A stretch of DNA of 64,000 nucleotides from Clostridium sp. BSD9I1 (GTDB lineage: Bacteria; Bacillota; Clostridia; Clostridiales; Clostridiaceae), in the NCBI RefSeq assembly GCF_900185645.1, contig NZ_FYAM01000023.1, positions 372,001 through 436,000 on the forward strand, read 5' to 3'. The position numbers were made by a program, and so were the translations under genes. Shown piece by piece: positions 1 through 9,653 of this stretch. Below the pieces are notes generated by a model. That model was not told where the DNA came from, did not search any database, and saw nothing but the letters and a program-made list of their open reading frames with translations. The number at the start of each line of letters is the position of its first letter. Positions within the stretch are counted from its first letter, which is position 1.

Positions 1-90
1 GATGTATTAGATCATCCAGATTGTATTCAATGTGCAAATTGCGTAATAGCTTGTCCGAAAAATTCTATTGGATATGATACAATAAAATAA
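1..90 (+). CDS. C-terminal end of a 4Fe-4S ferredoxin-type protein (partial)
   Basis: The gene begins before the window; only the last 29 residues and the TAA stop are present. They contain CIQCANCVIACPKNSI, the CxxCxxCxxxCP signature that binds one [4Fe-4S] cluster in bacterial ferredoxins and in the ferredoxin domains of larger redox enzymes. The protein ends about ten residues after the last cysteine, so this is a C-terminal cluster domain. Whether it is a small ferredoxin or the end of a large oxidoreductase cannot be told from what is visible. Confidence 0.8.
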   Translation, partial: DVLDHPDCIQCANCVIACPKNSIGYDTIK

Positions 91-91
91 T

Positions 92-134
92 AAAAAATGC
101 CTAATGGAGTTTATTTACCATTAGGCATTTTTTT
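92..134. terminator. Bidirectional intrinsic terminator
   Basis: The arms at 92-107 and 118-133 are perfect complements (AAAAAATGCCTAATGG and its reverse complement) around a 10-nt loop, flanked by A and T runs. It ends the ferredoxin-type gene and can also serve the convergent regulator gene at 175. Confidence 0.9.
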
Positions 135-174
135 ATTTTACTAAATATAATTATTTCAACTTTACTGAAATGCA

Positions 175-852
175 TTAACTGTTTCTTATTAATTCAATAT
201 TTTTTATGGTTATAGAATGTGCATCGTATTCTATTAATCCATCACGTCTCATTTTATTTAGTTCTCTTAAAAGTGAAGGACGTTGTACGCCAATTCGTTC
301 AGATAGTTCTTTCTTTGATATTGGTAAAATGATTTTTGACGTCTTTTGAATATAATATTCATAGGTTAAAAAGTCTAATATACTCTGTCTTATAGTCTTC
401 ATACTTATAGACTTAATTTTGTTTGTTAATATTATAGTTTTATCAGAAATGGATTTAATAAATTCAATTAGAAAATTCTTATTTTGTTGGCAAAGTTCAA
501 GTATCAAGTCTTTATTAATATGAAGAATTATACAAGAAGATCTTGATGCTACTGTCATAGGATAAATATCAGCATTTGCAAAGAGTAAGTTTCCTCCTAT
601 TATATCTCCAGTTGTGAATGTAGATATAGTAAGCACATTCCCGTTATTATCAATTTTTTGAACAATAATACTTCCTTTTAAAATAATATCTAAAGTAGTG
701 CACTTTTCATTTTGCAAGTAAATAACTTTGTTTTTGTTATATTCTTTAATTTCATAATTTTGGCTATTGAATAATTGAACTAATTCTTCAGAAGAGATGG
801 TATTAAATAAACCTATATGCTTAATTATATGAATAAAGTCTTTGATATTCAT
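175..852 (-). CDS. Crp/Fnr family transcriptional regulator
   Basis: The 225-residue protein has the usual Crp/Fnr length. Residues about 10-115 form the cyclic-nucleotide-binding-type beta barrel (DIILKGSIIV, then a segment with TFTTGDIIGG). A long helix follows, and the end is a winged helix with KKELSERIGVQRPSLLREL as recognition region. The N-terminal Cys set of oxygen-sensing Fnr is absent, so the effector is unknown. An ATG 27 nt upstream was rejected: the chosen ATG at 852 has AGGGGAA at good spacing, whereas the upstream one lies inside the palindrome at 871-886. The gene is divergent from a cupin gene, which it probably controls along with itself. HcpR-type and ArcR-type regulators are possible closer identities. 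Confidence 0.85.
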   Translation of the reverse strand: MNIKDFIHIIKHIGLFNTISSEELVQLFNSQNYEIKEYNKNKVIYLQNEKCTTLDIILKGSIIVQKIDNNGNVLTISTFTTGDIIGGNLLFANADIYPMTVASRSSCIILHINKDLILELCQQNKNFLIEFIKSISDKTIILTNKIKSISMKTIRQSILDFLTYEYYIQKTSKIILPISKKELSERIGVQRPSLLRELNKMRRDGLIEYDAHSITIKNIELIRNS

Positions 853-870
853 GAATATTCCCCTGTAATT

Positions 871-886
871 AGTAACCATGGTTACT
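871..886. promoter_or_regulatory. Perfect 16-bp palindrome, likely Crp/Fnr-family operator
   Basis: AGTAACCATGGTTACT is its own reverse complement and has GTAAC-N4-GTTAC half sites, a spacing typical of Crp/Fnr-family dimers. It lies between the divergent regulator and cupin genes. It overlaps the probable -35 (TTACTT, 882-887) of the cupin promoter, whose -10 is TATAAT at 907-912. This placement would fit repression of the cupin gene and autoregulation. Confidence 0.65.
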
Positions 887-944
887 TTTTTTATATTTAT
901 AAAAATTATAATATAAACACATGAACTATGAAAGGGGAATTTTT

Positions 945-1271
945 ATGTTAGAAAAGATTTATGAATTTAAAAGATTAAATGAAAAGGTAGTTGAAAAACT
1001 TATTGATGATGAAAATTTAGCACTAAACCATATGGTTTTTACTAAAGGAACAGGTCTACCAGAACATTACTCAAACTCTAATGTGTATATGGTAGTAATA
1101 AGAGGTAATTTAACATTAAAGCTTGGTGAACAGGAACCTCACAAATACAGTGAAGGACAAATTGTAAATATACCTTATAATGTAAAGATGAATGTAAATA
1201 ATTTTGATGATGACATTCTTGAGATATTTGTAATTAAATCTCCTAATCCAAGATATTATGAAGAAAAATAA
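945..1271 (+). CDS. Cupin-domain small protein
   Basis: A 108-residue single-domain protein with the cupin beta-barrel pattern: PEHYSNSNVYMVVIRGNLTL corresponds to cupin motif 1 and GQIVNIPYNVKMNV to motif 2. The metal-ligand histidines of classical cupins are only partly present (H near residue 47), so metal binding is uncertain. ATG 945 was chosen over 921 because AAAGGGG sits 7 nt upstream of it. It is transcribed divergently from the Crp/Fnr regulator and probably belongs to its regulon. No substrate can be assigned. Confidence 0.75.
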   Translation: MLEKIYEFKRLNEKVVEKLIDDENLALNHMVFTKGTGLPEHYSNSNVYMVVIRGNLTLKLGEQEPHKYSEGQIVNIPYNVKMNVNNFDDDILEIFVIKSPNPRYYEEK

Positions 1272-1392
1272 AAGAGGAAATTTTAAAATATATATCAATA
1301 TGTTGGAAATAATACAGCTTAATGTTATAATATACATATAAATATATACTGAAGATAAATATTGAAATTATTTGCGATAGGTGGTTATTTGT

Positions 1393-1704
1393 ATGGATTG
1401 GCGATTTATTTTATCCCTTATATTTGCGCTTATAGTGGCAATTTTTGCTTTGCAAAATGCAGAAACTGTAAACATAAACTTTTTATTGATGGACTTATCT
1501 ATGTCACAGGCACTTGTTATATTTATATCAGCAATTTTTGGTGCAGCTACTGTAATGATGCTTAGTATTGTTAGGTGGATTAAACTTAAATCTAAAATCA
1601 AAAGTTCATTAAAAACAATAACATTGCTGGAAGAGGAAAATAATCAGTTAAAGCTAAAACTTGAAGAAACAACGACTGAAGAACTTGAAAATAACAATAA
1701 ATAA
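1393..1704 (+). CDS. LapA-family (DUF1049) membrane protein
   Basis: The 103-residue protein starts MDWRFILSLIFALIVAIFAL. It has two transmembrane helices (about residues 4-21 and 38-60) and a basic segment followed by a Glu/Lys-rich coiled coil (LLEEENNQLKLKLEE). This is the architecture of the LapA/YciS family; in Firmicutes its role is not established. ATG 1393 is preferred over an in-frame GTG at 1381, which is part of the AGGTGG ribosome site. The gene stands alone and ends in a strong terminator. Confidence 0.75.
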   Translation: MDWRFILSLIFALIVAIFALQNAETVNINFLLMDLSMSQALVIFISAIFGAATVMMLSIVRWIKLKSKIKSSLKTITLLEEENNQLKLKLEETTTEELENNNK

Positions 1705-1742
1705 GATTTATGATAAGCAAACTTATCATATGAAATGCTTAC

Positions 1743-1787
1743 AAAGTGACTATCTCAAAATTTATTTTGAGATAGTCACTTTTTTAT
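1743..1787 (+). terminator. Intrinsic terminator
   Basis: AAGTGACTATCTCAAAA pairs with its perfect complement around a short TTTA loop and is followed by TTTTTT. It separates the LapA-like gene from the histidine operon promoter. Confidence 0.9.
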
Positions 1788-1835
1788 ATATTATTTATAA
1801 AATTTGAAAATTCACTATTAATTTTACTAAATATA

Positions 1836-1864
1836 TTGACAGAAACTTTAAGGGATGTTATTAT
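1836..1864 (+). promoter_or_regulatory. Sigma-A promoter of the histidine operon
   Basis: TTGACA (1836-1841), a 17-bp spacer and TATTAT (1859-1864). The predicted leader to hisZ is only about 55 nt. It holds no T-box motif, no His-rich leader peptide and no terminator, so histidine attenuation is not apparent. Confidence 0.8.
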
Positions 1865-1927
1865 CTTAATAATTTAATCAGATAAAGCGGTGAAGTGGTA
1901 AATTGATAAAGTAAAGAAGGTGTAAAT

Positions 1928-3190
1928 TTGACTAATTGGAAAAGATATATACCAGAAGGCACAAAGGATTTGTTGTTTGAGGAATGTAGTAAAAAAATTA
2001 ATACAATTAATATGCTGAGAAGTCTATATTTAAGAAGTGGTTTTGAAGAGGTATCAACACCTACATTGGAATTTTACGATGTGTTTCATTTAGACAACCT
2101 GTCTATAGAACAGGAGAAGATGTATAAGTTATTCGATAATACTGGCAGGATATTGGTTTTGAGGCCTGATATGACGACTCCCATAGCTAGGATTGCTGCT
2201 ACAAAGCTTAAGGAAGCCCCTCATCCAGTAAGAATATGTTATAGTGGCAACATATTTATGATGAATGAATCCTGGGGAGGGAAATTTAGTGAAATAACTC
2301 AATCTGGCATTGAGATACTAGGAAGTGACAGCTTAAAGGCAGACTCAGAAGTTATTATAACTGCTATTACAGCATTGCTTTCAATTGGGATTAAGGATTT
2401 TGAAATAGAATTGGGACAAGCTGAATTTTTCAAATCTTTAGTGGAAGACGTAATTTTTGAAGAAGAGGAAATGGAGAGACTCAGGAAGTTGGTGGAAAAT
2501 AAAAATTTTGCTAGATTAAGAGAGTTTGTAGAAGGAAATGAAGATAAGCTAGGAAAGAATGCCAAGGCTCTAAAAAATCTGCCTGAACTTTTCGGGGGGA
2601 TTGAGGTACTTGAGAGAGCTAAAAATCTTACGGATAATAAAAATGCTCTTCTTGCTATTGATAATATCGCTAAAATATATGAAAAGTTAGATGCAATTGG
2701 TCTTAGTAAATTTGTATCCATAGACTTAGGCATGGTACAACATATCAATTACTATACAGGAATGACTTTTAGGGCATATAGCAGAAAAGTAGGCACTGAT
2801 ATTTTAAGTGGAGGAAGATATGATAATTTAATATCTGAATTTGGTCAGAATATTCCTGCCACTGGGTTTGGAATAAATATTGATAGCGTTATGTGTGCAC
2901 TGCAGGATTATAGTATATGTAATGAGTTTTGCGATAAATACTTAATTTCATATGATGAAAAATATATAAATGTAGCCTATAACTTAGCAAATAAACTTAG
3001 AGATTGTGGCTATTACGCTGAGATAAGCTTAATTAAAGAAAAAGAAAATATTATAAATTATTGTAAGGATAAGAAAATAGGTATGCTTGTCTCTATTAAT
3101 TGTGAAGATGAGGTTGAAATTATAAATATAAAGGATAAAACTTGCAGTAATATAAATGTTTTAGAGTTATTTAAAGCTTTGGGGGAATAA
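1928..3190 (+). CDS. hisZ: ATP phosphoribosyltransferase regulatory subunit HisZ
   Basis: The 420-residue protein resembles the histidyl-tRNA synthetase catalytic core: class-II motif 2 region around LRPDMTTPIARI and motif 3-like LSGGRYDNLI. HisZ has no synthetase activity; it forms a hetero-octamer with short-form HisG and carries the histidine feedback site. The neighbouring HisG is the short form that needs HisZ, which fits. Translation probably starts at TTG 1928 behind GAAGGTG. It is the first gene of an uninterrupted eleven-gene operon and ends 1 nt before hisG. Confidence 0.95.
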   Translation: MTNWKRYIPEGTKDLLFEECSKKINTINMLRSLYLRSGFEEVSTPTLEFYDVFHLDNLSIEQEKMYKLFDNTGRILVLRPDMTTPIARIAATKLKEAPHPVRICYSGNIFMMNESWGGKFSEITQSGIEILGSDSLKADSEVIITAITALLSIGIKDFEIELGQAEFFKSLVEDVIFEEEEMERLRKLVENKNFARLREFVEGNEDKLGKNAKALKNLPELFGGIEVLERAKNLTDNKNALLAIDNIAKIYEKLDAIGLSKFVSIDLGMVQHINYYTGMTFRAYSRKVGTDILSGGRYDNLISEFGQNIPATGFGINIDSVMCALQDYSICNEFCDKYLISYDEKYINVAYNLANKLRDCGYYAEISLIKEKENIINYCKDKKIGMLVSINCEDEVEIINIKDKTCSNINVLELFKALGE

Positions 3191-3191
3191 A

Positions 3192-3830
3192 ATGAAGAGT
3201 TTAAGAATTGCACTTACTAAAGGTAGACTAGAAAATTATGCAATTACCATGTTTGAAAGCATAGGAATTGATTGTACAGAATTAAAGAACAAAGGAAGAA
3301 AATTGATTTTTAAGGATATAGAAAACAACATACAGTTCGTTTTAGTAAAATCAACTGATGTGCTAACCTATGTTGAGCATGGAGCTGCAGATATAGGTAT
3401 AGTAGGAAAAGACACACTTTTAGAACAGGAGAAAACCTTCTATGAGGTTGTGGACTTAAATGTTGGAAAATGCAGCTTTAGTGTGGCAGCATTACCTGAG
3501 TATAGAAACTATGAAGGTTTTAATCGTAAGAAAATTGCTACTAAATACCCTAATGTTGCAGGAAACTATTTTAGAAACAAGGGTGAAGACGTAGAAATAA
3601 TCAAAATAGAGGGTTCCGTAGAGTTGGCTCCTATACTAGGACTTTCAGATGCCATAGTGGACATTGTAGAAACAGGAGAAACTCTTAGGCAAAATGGGCT
3701 TATTATAATAGAAAAAATATGTGATATAAGTGCCAGAATGATAGTAAATCGAGCAAGTATGAAGATATATAAAGATCAGATAGGAAAACTTATTGAAAAA
3801 GTTCAAAATTATGTAGATGAAAATCAATAA
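3192..3830 (+). CDS. hisG: ATP phosphoribosyltransferase, short form
   Basis: HisG condenses ATP with PRPP, the committed step of histidine synthesis. At 212 residues it lacks the C-terminal ACT-like regulatory domain of long HisG and so depends on HisZ. ADIGIVGKDTLLEQ and the PRPP-binding stretch DIVETGETLRQNGL are clear. The ribosome site GGGGGA lies in the last codons of hisZ, which suggests translational coupling. Confidence 0.97.
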   Translation: MKSLRIALTKGRLENYAITMFESIGIDCTELKNKGRKLIFKDIENNIQFVLVKSTDVLTYVEHGAADIGIVGKDTLLEQEKTFYEVVDLNVGKCSFSVAALPEYRNYEGFNRKKIATKYPNVAGNYFRNKGEDVEIIKIEGSVELAPILGLSDAIVDIVETGETLRQNGLIIIEKICDISARMIVNRASMKIYKDQIGKLIEKVQNYVDENQ

Positions 3831-3857
3831 CTTAATAAAGAAAAGAGGAGGGTTATT

Positions 3858-5153
3858 TTGATAAGTATTATATATGGAAATAGCGAAGAAGGAAAAAGTT
3901 ACTTAGATTCCCTTAAGGAAAGGGCGGAAGAGGTACAAGGAGATGTTATAAATAAAGTTGAGGATATTTTAAGAGACATAAGAAACAACGGAGATGATGC
4001 TTTAATTCAGTATACAAACAAATTTGATAGCAATAGTGTTGATTTGAATAATTTTATTGTATCTAAGGAGGAAATTAAGGAAGCATATGAAAAGGTAGAT
4101 TCAGATTTCCTCTCTGCAATACAAAGAGCAAAAGAAAATGTTGAAGAATTTCATGAGAGACAAAAGAGAAACTCATGGATGATGACAAAGGATAAGGGAG
4201 TTATACTTGGTCAAACTATCAGAGCATTAGAAAATGTAGGGATATATGTACCAGGGGGTACTGCAGCATATCCATCTTCAGTTATTATGAATGCAGTACC
4301 AGCAAAGGTGGCAGGAGTAAAGAATATAACAATGGTTACTCCGCCTTTAAAAGATGGAGGTATAAACCCTAATATTTTAGTTGCTGCTGACATTGCAGGA
4401 GTAGATAAAATAATTAAGGCAGGAGGAGCTCAGGCGGTTGGAGCACTTGCTTTTGGTACGAAGAATATTGAAAAAGTAGATAAAATAGTAGGACCAGGAA
4501 ATATATATGTTGCAATGGCAAAACGAAGTGTATATGGATTTGTTGACATTGATATGATTGCTGGTCCTAGTGAAATACTTATAATTGCAGATGCAAATGC
4601 TAATCCTAAATTTTTAGCTGCAGATTTAATGTCTCAAGCAGAACATGATGTATTAGCATCCTCAATTTTAGTTACAACATCATTTGAATTAGCAGAAAAG
4701 GTAAAACTTGAACTAGAAAGACAAGTTGAGACTTTAGATAGAAAAGAAATAATAAGAGAATCTCTTAGAAACTATGGGGCCATTATTGTTGTAAGCACTT
4801 TAGAGGAAGCTATAAAAATGGCTAATGAGATAGCTCCTGAACACCTTGAGATAGTAATTGATAAGCCTTTTGACATATTAGGTGAAATAAAGAATGCAGG
4901 TTCTATTTTTATAGGTGAATATTCTCCGGAACCCCTAGGAGATTATATGGCAGGACCAAATCATGTACTGCCAACTAGCGGTACTGCAAGGTTTTTCTCA
5001 CCACTTTCAGTAGATGACTTTATTAAAAAGTCTAGCTATATTTACTACACTAGTCCTGCATTAGAGGATTTGAAAACCGACATTATAAAAATTGCGGAAA
5101 CTGAAGGATTAACAGCTCATGCTAATTCTATTAAAGTGAGGTTTGAAAAATGA
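3858..5153 (+). CDS. hisD: Histidinol dehydrogenase
   Basis: It catalyses the last two oxidations, L-histidinol to L-histidine, with NAD and Zn. The 431 residues carry [34 protein letters not shown] and [15 protein letters not shown], the family signature with the conserved Zn/catalytic Gln, His and Glu. The start is TTG 3858, preceded by AGAGGAGGG. The end overlaps hisC by the ATGA arrangement. Confidence 0.97.
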   Translation: MISIIYGNSEEGKSYLDSLKERAEEVQGDVINKVEDILRDIRNNGDDALIQYTNKFDSNSVDLNNFIVSKEEIKEAYEKVDSDFLSAIQRAKENVEEFHERQKRNSWMMTKDKGVILGQTIRALENVGIYVPGGTAAYPSSVIMNAVPAKVAGVKNITMVTPPLKDGGINPNILVAADIAGVDKIIKAGGAQAVGALAFGTKNIEKVDKIVGPGNIYVAMAKRSVYGFVDIDMIAGPSEILIIADANANPKFLAADLMSQAEHDVLASSILVTTSFELAEKVKLELERQVETLDRKEIIRESLRNYGAIIVVSTLEEAIKMANEIAPEHLEIVIDKPFDILGEIKNAGSIFIGEYSPEPLGDYMAGPNHVLPTSGTARFFSPLSVDDFIKKSSYIYYTSPALEDLKTDIIKIAETEGLTAHANSIKVRFEK

Positions 5154-6196
5154 TAAATGACTTATTTAGAGAGGATTTAAAAAGCTTTAAGCCTTATGAA
5201 GTTGATAAAAATAACTATACTATTAGATTAGATGCTAATGAGAGTTTTTTAAATTTTCCAGAGGAATTAAAAGAAGAGCTTATGAGTTCAATAGTAAATA
5301 TATTTTTCAATAGATACCCTGACGCAGATTCAACAGAAATTTGCAAGCTTTATGCAGACTATGCTGGAGTTAATTTTGAAAATGTTATGGCAGGCAATGG
5401 CTCAGATGAGCTTATACAAATTATAGTAAATGCCATCATAAAAGCTGGAGATAAAGTAATGATGTTAACCCCAGATTTTTCGGTGTACAACATATACACA
5501 AAGCTTGTAGGCGGAATACCTGTGGAGTTTCAGCTTAATGATAGCTTTGGATTAGATGTGGAAGCATTAATAGCAAAAGCTAATCTTGAAGAGGTAAAGC
5601 TTATTTTTATATCTAATCCTAATAATCCAACAGGTGGAATTATTCCTAAGGAGCAGTTGATTAGAATAATCACAGAAACCAAGTCTATTGTTGTTATTGA
5701 TGAAGCCTATTATGAATTTTATGGAGAAACCCTAGTAGATAAAATAAATATCCATGAAAACTTAGTAATACTTAGGACTTGTTCTAAAGCAATAGGATTA
5801 GCAGCACTTAGATTAGGATTTCTCATCACCAATGATCTACTAATGACTGAATTTAAAAAGGTAAAACTAACTTATAACGTTAATACAGCTACTCAATCTA
5901 TAGCTGCAGTGGTGCTAAAAAGACCCGAGCTTATTAAGAAAAATATAGAATTTATACTAAAGGAAAGAGAATATCTGCTTAGTGAACTAAAAAAAATAAA
6001 AGGGATAACTATATATCCAACAAAAGCTAATTATGTGCTAATTGAAAGTAGCTTTAAAGATGAATTAAGAAAAAAGACACTAAAATGTGGCATAAGTGTA
6101 AGGAACTTTAGCAGCCCTAGGCTTAAAAATTGTTTGAGGATTACTGTAGGAAACAGAGAAGAAAATAAAGCATTTATTGATTCCATAAGTAGATAA
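5150..6196 (+). CDS. hisC: Histidinol-phosphate aminotransferase
   Basis: A PLP fold-type I aminotransferase of 348 residues. The visible signatures are [16 protein letters not shown] and the PLP lysine in [15 protein letters not shown]. It converts imidazole-acetol phosphate to histidinol phosphate. The start codon overlaps the hisD stop, implying coupled translation. Confidence 0.96.
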   Translation: MINDLFREDLKSFKPYEVDKNNYTIRLDANESFLNFPEELKEELMSSIVNIFFNRYPDADSTEICKLYADYAGVNFENVMAGNGSDELIQIIVNAIIKAGDKVMMLTPDFSVYNIYTKLVGGIPVEFQLNDSFGLDVEALIAKANLEEVKLIFISNPNNPTGGIIPKEQLIRIITETKSIVVIDEAYYEFYGETLVDKINIHENLVILRTCSKAIGLAALRLGFLITNDLLMTEFKKVKLTYNVNTATQSIAAVVLKRPELIKKNIEFILKEREYLLSELKKIKGITIYPTKANYVLIESSFKDELRKKTLKCGISVRNFSSPRLKNCLRITVGNREENKAFIDSISR

Positions 6197-6224
6197 TTTA
6201 AGTTTATAGAATGAAGGTGATAAT

Positions 6225-6812
6225 ATGAATAGATTATCCGAAATTAAAAGAAAAACTGGTGAAACGGATATAGAGTTAAGTATCAATTTAGATGGAGAGG
6301 GAATTTTTAAAGGAACTACAGGTATAGGGTTTTTAGACCATATGCTTACACTTTTTTCAAAGCATGGTTTAATAGACTTAGAAATAAAAGCAGCTGGAGA
6401 TTTGGTGGTAGATAGTCACCATACTGTAGAAGATATAGCTATAGTACTTGGAAGTGCTTTAAAGGAAGCTCTAAAAGATAAAGCAGGGATTAAGAGGTAT
6501 GGTACTAGTTTTGTACCTATGGATGAAGCCTTAGCTACAATATCTTTAGATATTAGCGGAAGACCATTCTTAGTATTTGATGCTAAGTTTACTGTAGATA
6601 AACTAGGAAACTTTGATACAGAAATGGTAGAAGAATTCTTTAGAGCTTTTGCTGTTAATGGAGGTATAACCCTGCATGCTAGAGTATTATATGGGAAAAA
6701 CAATCATCATATGATAGAAGCTTTATTTAAAGCATTAGGCAGAGCTCTAGGGGAAGCAGTAACTATAGACCAAAGGATAAAAGGTGTTATGTCTACAAAA
6801 GGAGTTTTATAA
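6225..6812 (+). CDS. hisB: Imidazoleglycerol-phosphate dehydratase
   Basis: The 195-residue monofunctional HisB has the two metal-binding His clusters: [14 protein letters not shown], and [20 protein letters not shown] near the C terminus. There is no fused phosphatase domain, which fits the separate PHP-type phosphatase at the end of this operon. The start ATG follows GAAGGTGATA. A 66-nt gap to hisH contains the short palindrome TTTAACGTTAAA but no terminator. Confidence 0.97.
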   Translation: MNRLSEIKRKTGETDIELSINLDGEGIFKGTTGIGFLDHMLTLFSKHGLIDLEIKAAGDLVVDSHHTVEDIAIVLGSALKEALKDKAGIKRYGTSFVPMDEALATISLDISGRPFLVFDAKFTVDKLGNFDTEMVEEFFRAFAVNGGITLHARVLYGKNNHHMIEALFKALGRALGEAVTIDQRIKGVMSTKGVL

Positions 6813-6878
6813 TTTTAACGTTAAATTAGACATGAAAAATTATTTGTTGTTAACTTTTTAGGAAATGGAGGGTATATT

Positions 6879-7484
6879 TTGATAGCTATAGTTGATTACG
6901 GCATGGGAAATTTAAAAAGTGTACAAAAGGCATTAACCTTTTTAAATATAAACTCTTTTATATCCAGCAAAAGAGATGAAATATCAAGAAGTAAAGGAAT
7001 TATAATACCAGGTGTTGGTGCTTTCCCTGATGCAATGGAGAATATAAAAAAAGATGGCTTAGACTTATTAATAAAAGAAGAGGCTAAAAAAGGAAAACCC
7101 ATCCTCGGGATATGTTTAGGAATGCAGCTTTTATTTGAAGAAGGTGAAGAAATCTCTAATTCTAAAGGACTTGGGTTTTTAAAAGGAAAAGTAGTAGAAA
7201 TCCAGGGAGATGTAAAAGTTCCTCATATGGGGTGGAATAATTTAAAATTTCAAAAGGATAGCATACTTCTTAGGGGAGTTAAAGAGGGGAGTTTTACATA
7301 CTTTGTGCACTCTTACTATGCTAAGTTAGGTGAAGAAGGCATACTAAATGCCTATACTGAGTATGGAGTAAGTATTCCTGCAATAGTGAGCAAAGATAAT
7401 ATTTTTGGCATTCAGTTTCATCCTGAAAAGAGCGGGGAGGCCGGAATGAAAATACTTAAAAACTTCGGGGAGTTGATAATATGA
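6879..7484 (+). CDS. hisH: Imidazole glycerol phosphate synthase, glutaminase subunit
   Basis: A class-I glutamine amidotransferase of 201 residues. The nucleophile Cys79 is in [11 protein letters not shown] and the His/Glu pair is in [10 protein letters not shown]. It supplies ammonia to HisF in the same complex. The start is TTG 6879 behind ATGGAGGG. The stop overlaps the hisA start. Confidence 0.96.
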   Translation: MIAIVDYGMGNLKSVQKALTFLNINSFISSKRDEISRSKGIIIPGVGAFPDAMENIKKDGLDLLIKEEAKKGKPILGICLGMQLLFEEGEEISNSKGLGFLKGKVVEIQGDVKVPHMGWNNLKFQKDSILLRGVKEGSFTYFVHSYYAKLGEEGILNAYTEYGVSIPAIVSKDNIFGIQFHPEKSGEAGMKILKNFGELII

Positions 7485-8200
7485 TGATATTTCCAGCTAT
7501 GGATTTAAGAAATGGTAATTGCGTAAGGCTATATCAGGGAGAGTTTTCAACCTCTCATGTTGTAGGAGAAAATCCAATTGATATAGCCCTACAGTTTAAA
7601 AAACAGGGTGCAGAATATATACATATAGTAGATTTAGATGGAGCCTTAAAGGGAGAGCTGGCTAATTTAGATGTAATTAAAGGTGTTATTAAAGAAACTG
7701 GGCTTCCAATACAGCTTGGTGGAGGAATAAGAAATATTAATACTATAGAAAAGCTTATAGAAGAGGGCGTAACCAGAGTTATTTTAGGAACAGCTGCTTT
7801 AAATAATCCTCCTATGGTAAAGGAAGCTGTAAGAAACTTCGGTGAAAAAATAGCTGTAGGTATAGATGCAAGAGATGGATATGTAGCTATAGAAGGATGG
7901 ATAAAGGTAAGTAAAGTTCAATATATTGACTTTGCAAAAACCATGGAGGATATAGGAGTAAAAACAATAATTTTTACAGATATAAGCAGGGATGGAACAC
8001 TTACAGGGCCTAACCTTGAGGCTACGGGTATGCTAAATGATCAGGTTTCCTGCGATATTATAGCATCAGGTGGAATGAAAGGTATAGAAGATATTAAAAA
8101 ACTAACAGCTATGGATATGTATGGAGCAATTATAGGGAAAGCACTGTACAGTAAAAGCATAAATCTTAAGGAAGCTATAGACTTGGGAAGGAGGGTATAA
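7481..8200 (+). CDS. hisA: ProFAR isomerase HisA
   Basis: A (beta/alpha)8-barrel isomerase of 239 residues. The first catalytic Asp is in [16 protein letters not shown] and the second in [13 protein letters not shown], with the phosphate-binding loops GGGIRN and SGGMKG. Two adjacent ATG codons (7481 and 7484) are possible starts, both overlapping the hisH stop. Confidence 0.96.
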   Translation: MMIFPAMDLRNGNCVRLYQGEFSTSHVVGENPIDIALQFKKQGAEYIHIVDLDGALKGELANLDVIKGVIKETGLPIQLGGGIRNINTIEKLIEEGVTRVILGTAALNNPPMVKEAVRNFGEKIAVGIDARDGYVAIEGWIKVSKVQYIDFAKTMEDIGVKTIIFTDISRDGTLTGPNLEATGMLNDQVSCDIIASGGMKGIEDIKKLTAMDMYGAIIGKALYSKSINLKEAIDLGRRV

Positions 8201-8201
8201 C

Positions 8202-8969
8202 TTGCTCACTAAAAGAATAATACCTTGCCTAGATGTGAATATGGGCAGAGTAGTAAAGGGAATAAATTTCGTTAATTTAAAGGACGTTGGGGATCCTGTA
8301 GAAATAGCAGAGTTTTACAACAAAGAAGGTGCGGATGAAATTGTTTTTCTTGATATAAGTGCTACTCATGAAGGAAGAAAGACCATGATTGATGTGGTAG
8401 AACGAGCAGCTGAAAAAGTTTTTATACCTCTAACTGTTGGCGGAGGTATAAAAACTGTTGATGATTTTAAGGATATACTTAGGGCAGGTGCAGATAAAAT
8501 ATCTGTAAATTCCGCTGCTATTAGAAATCCTAATATAGTAACAGAGGCAGCGAGAAAATTTGGCAGTCAATGTGTTGTGGTAGCTATAGATGGAAAGAAA
8601 AGAGAAGACAGCACTGGATGGAATGTATATATAAATGGCGGCAGAATAGATACTGCCCTGGATGCAGTAGAGTGGGCCAAAAGAGTAGAAAAGCTTGGTG
8701 CAGGTGAAATACTTCTAACCAGTATGGATGCAGATGGTACAAAAAACGGATATGATATAGAATTTACTAGGGCAATTGTTGACAGTGTTAATATCCCCGT
8801 AATTGCTTCAGGTGGATGCGGTAAACTTGAACATTTTTCAGAAGTTTTTAAAGAAAGCAAAGCGGATGCTGCCCTTGCTGCATCATTATTTCATTATAGA
8901 GAACTTACCATAGGTCAAGTTAAGGATTACCTTGCTAAAGAAGGTCTGGAGGTTAGAACTAATGAATAA
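8202..8969 (+). CDS. hisF: Imidazole glycerol phosphate synthase, cyclase subunit
   Basis: The 255-residue barrel protein is a paralogue of HisA. The catalytic aspartates are in [16 protein letters not shown] and [13 protein letters not shown], and GGGIKT and SGGCGK bind phosphate. With HisH it makes IGP and AICAR. TTG 8202 is preceded by GGAAGGAGGG. Confidence 0.97.
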   Translation: MLTKRIIPCLDVNMGRVVKGINFVNLKDVGDPVEIAEFYNKEGADEIVFLDISATHEGRKTMIDVVERAAEKVFIPLTVGGGIKTVDDFKDILRAGADKISVNSAAIRNPNIVTEAARKFGSQCVVVAIDGKKREDSTGWNVYINGGRIDTALDAVEWAKRVEKLGAGEILLTSMDADGTKNGYDIEFTRAIVDSVNIPVIASGGCGKLEHFSEVFKESKADAALAASLFHYRELTIGQVKDYLAKEGLEVRTNE

Positions 8970-9300
8970 TATAGAAAATATTAAGTTTGAACAGGGACTA
9001 ATTCCAGCTATAATACAAGATTACAATAATGGCGAGGTTCTCATGCTGGCATATATGAATAGAGAATCCTTTGAAAAAACATTAGAAACAAGTAAAACTT
9101 GGTTCTGGAGTAGATCGAGGAAAAAGTTATGGAATAAAGGTGAAACTTCAGGTCACTTTCAATATGTGAAAAATATTAGCTATGATTGTGATGGTGACAC
9201 TTTGCTTATTAAAGTAGAGCAGATAGGTCCTGCTTGTCATACAGGAAGTAGAAGTTGCTTTTATAGAGAAATTGATATAAGGGGGGTTAATCATGAATAA
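8962..9300 (+). CDS. hisI: Phosphoribosyl-AMP cyclohydrolase
   Basis: The 112-residue PRA-CH enzyme opens the adenine ring of PR-AMP. Zn/Mg ligands are visible in [13 protein letters not shown] and [14 protein letters not shown]. It is not fused to HisE, unlike in many bacteria. ATG 8962 was chosen because GGAGG is 7 nt upstream; it overlaps the last eight bases of hisF. Confidence 0.96.
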   Translation: MNNIENIKFEQGLIPAIIQDYNNGEVLMLAYMNRESFEKTLETSKTWFWSRSRKKLWNKGETSGHFQYVKNISYDCDGDTLLIKVEQIGPACHTGSRSCFYREIDIRGVNHE

Positions 9301-9622
9301 AGAAAATGTCATAAAAGAATTATATAAAGTAATAGAGAGTAGAAAAGAAAATTCTATAGAAAATTCATATACCAGCTACCTTTTTGAAAAAGGATTAGAT
9401 AAAGTACTGAAAAAGGTTGGAGAAGAATGCTCTGAGGTAATCATAGGAAGTAAAAACAACAATAAAAATGAAATGATAAATGAGATATCTGATTTAGTAT
9501 ATCATTTGCTTGTGCTAATGGCCATACAGGGTGTAAAGGTAGAGGATGTTGAAGAAGAGCTTATAAAGAGAACAGAAAAAATAGGTAATAAAAAACCTGA
9601 AAGAAGTGGTGAAAATACTTAA
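9293..9622 (+). CDS. hisE: Phosphoribosyl-ATP pyrophosphatase
   Basis: A 109-residue all-alpha MazG-like pyrophosphohydrolase. The metal-binding motif is [13 protein letters not shown] followed by [13 protein letters not shown]. It hydrolyses PR-ATP to PR-AMP ahead of HisI. The start overlaps the hisI stop by eight bases. Confidence 0.96.
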   Translation: MNKENVIKELYKVIESRKENSIENSYTSYLFEKGLDKVLKKVGEECSEVIIGSKNNNKNEMINEISDLVYHLLVLMAIQGVKVEDVEEELIKRTEKIGNKKPERSGENT

Positions 9623-9653
9623 ACAAGCATAAGTGTTTTCAGGAGGAGCTACT

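Noticed and set aside
1865-1927. T-box or His leader peptide controlling the his operon
   Set aside because: The leader is only about 55 nt, with no T-box core sequence, no His codon run and no terminator.
2299-2748. 149-codon minus-strand frame
   Set aside because: It lies wholly opposite hisZ and its translation is Ser/Leu-rich antisense with no ribosome site.
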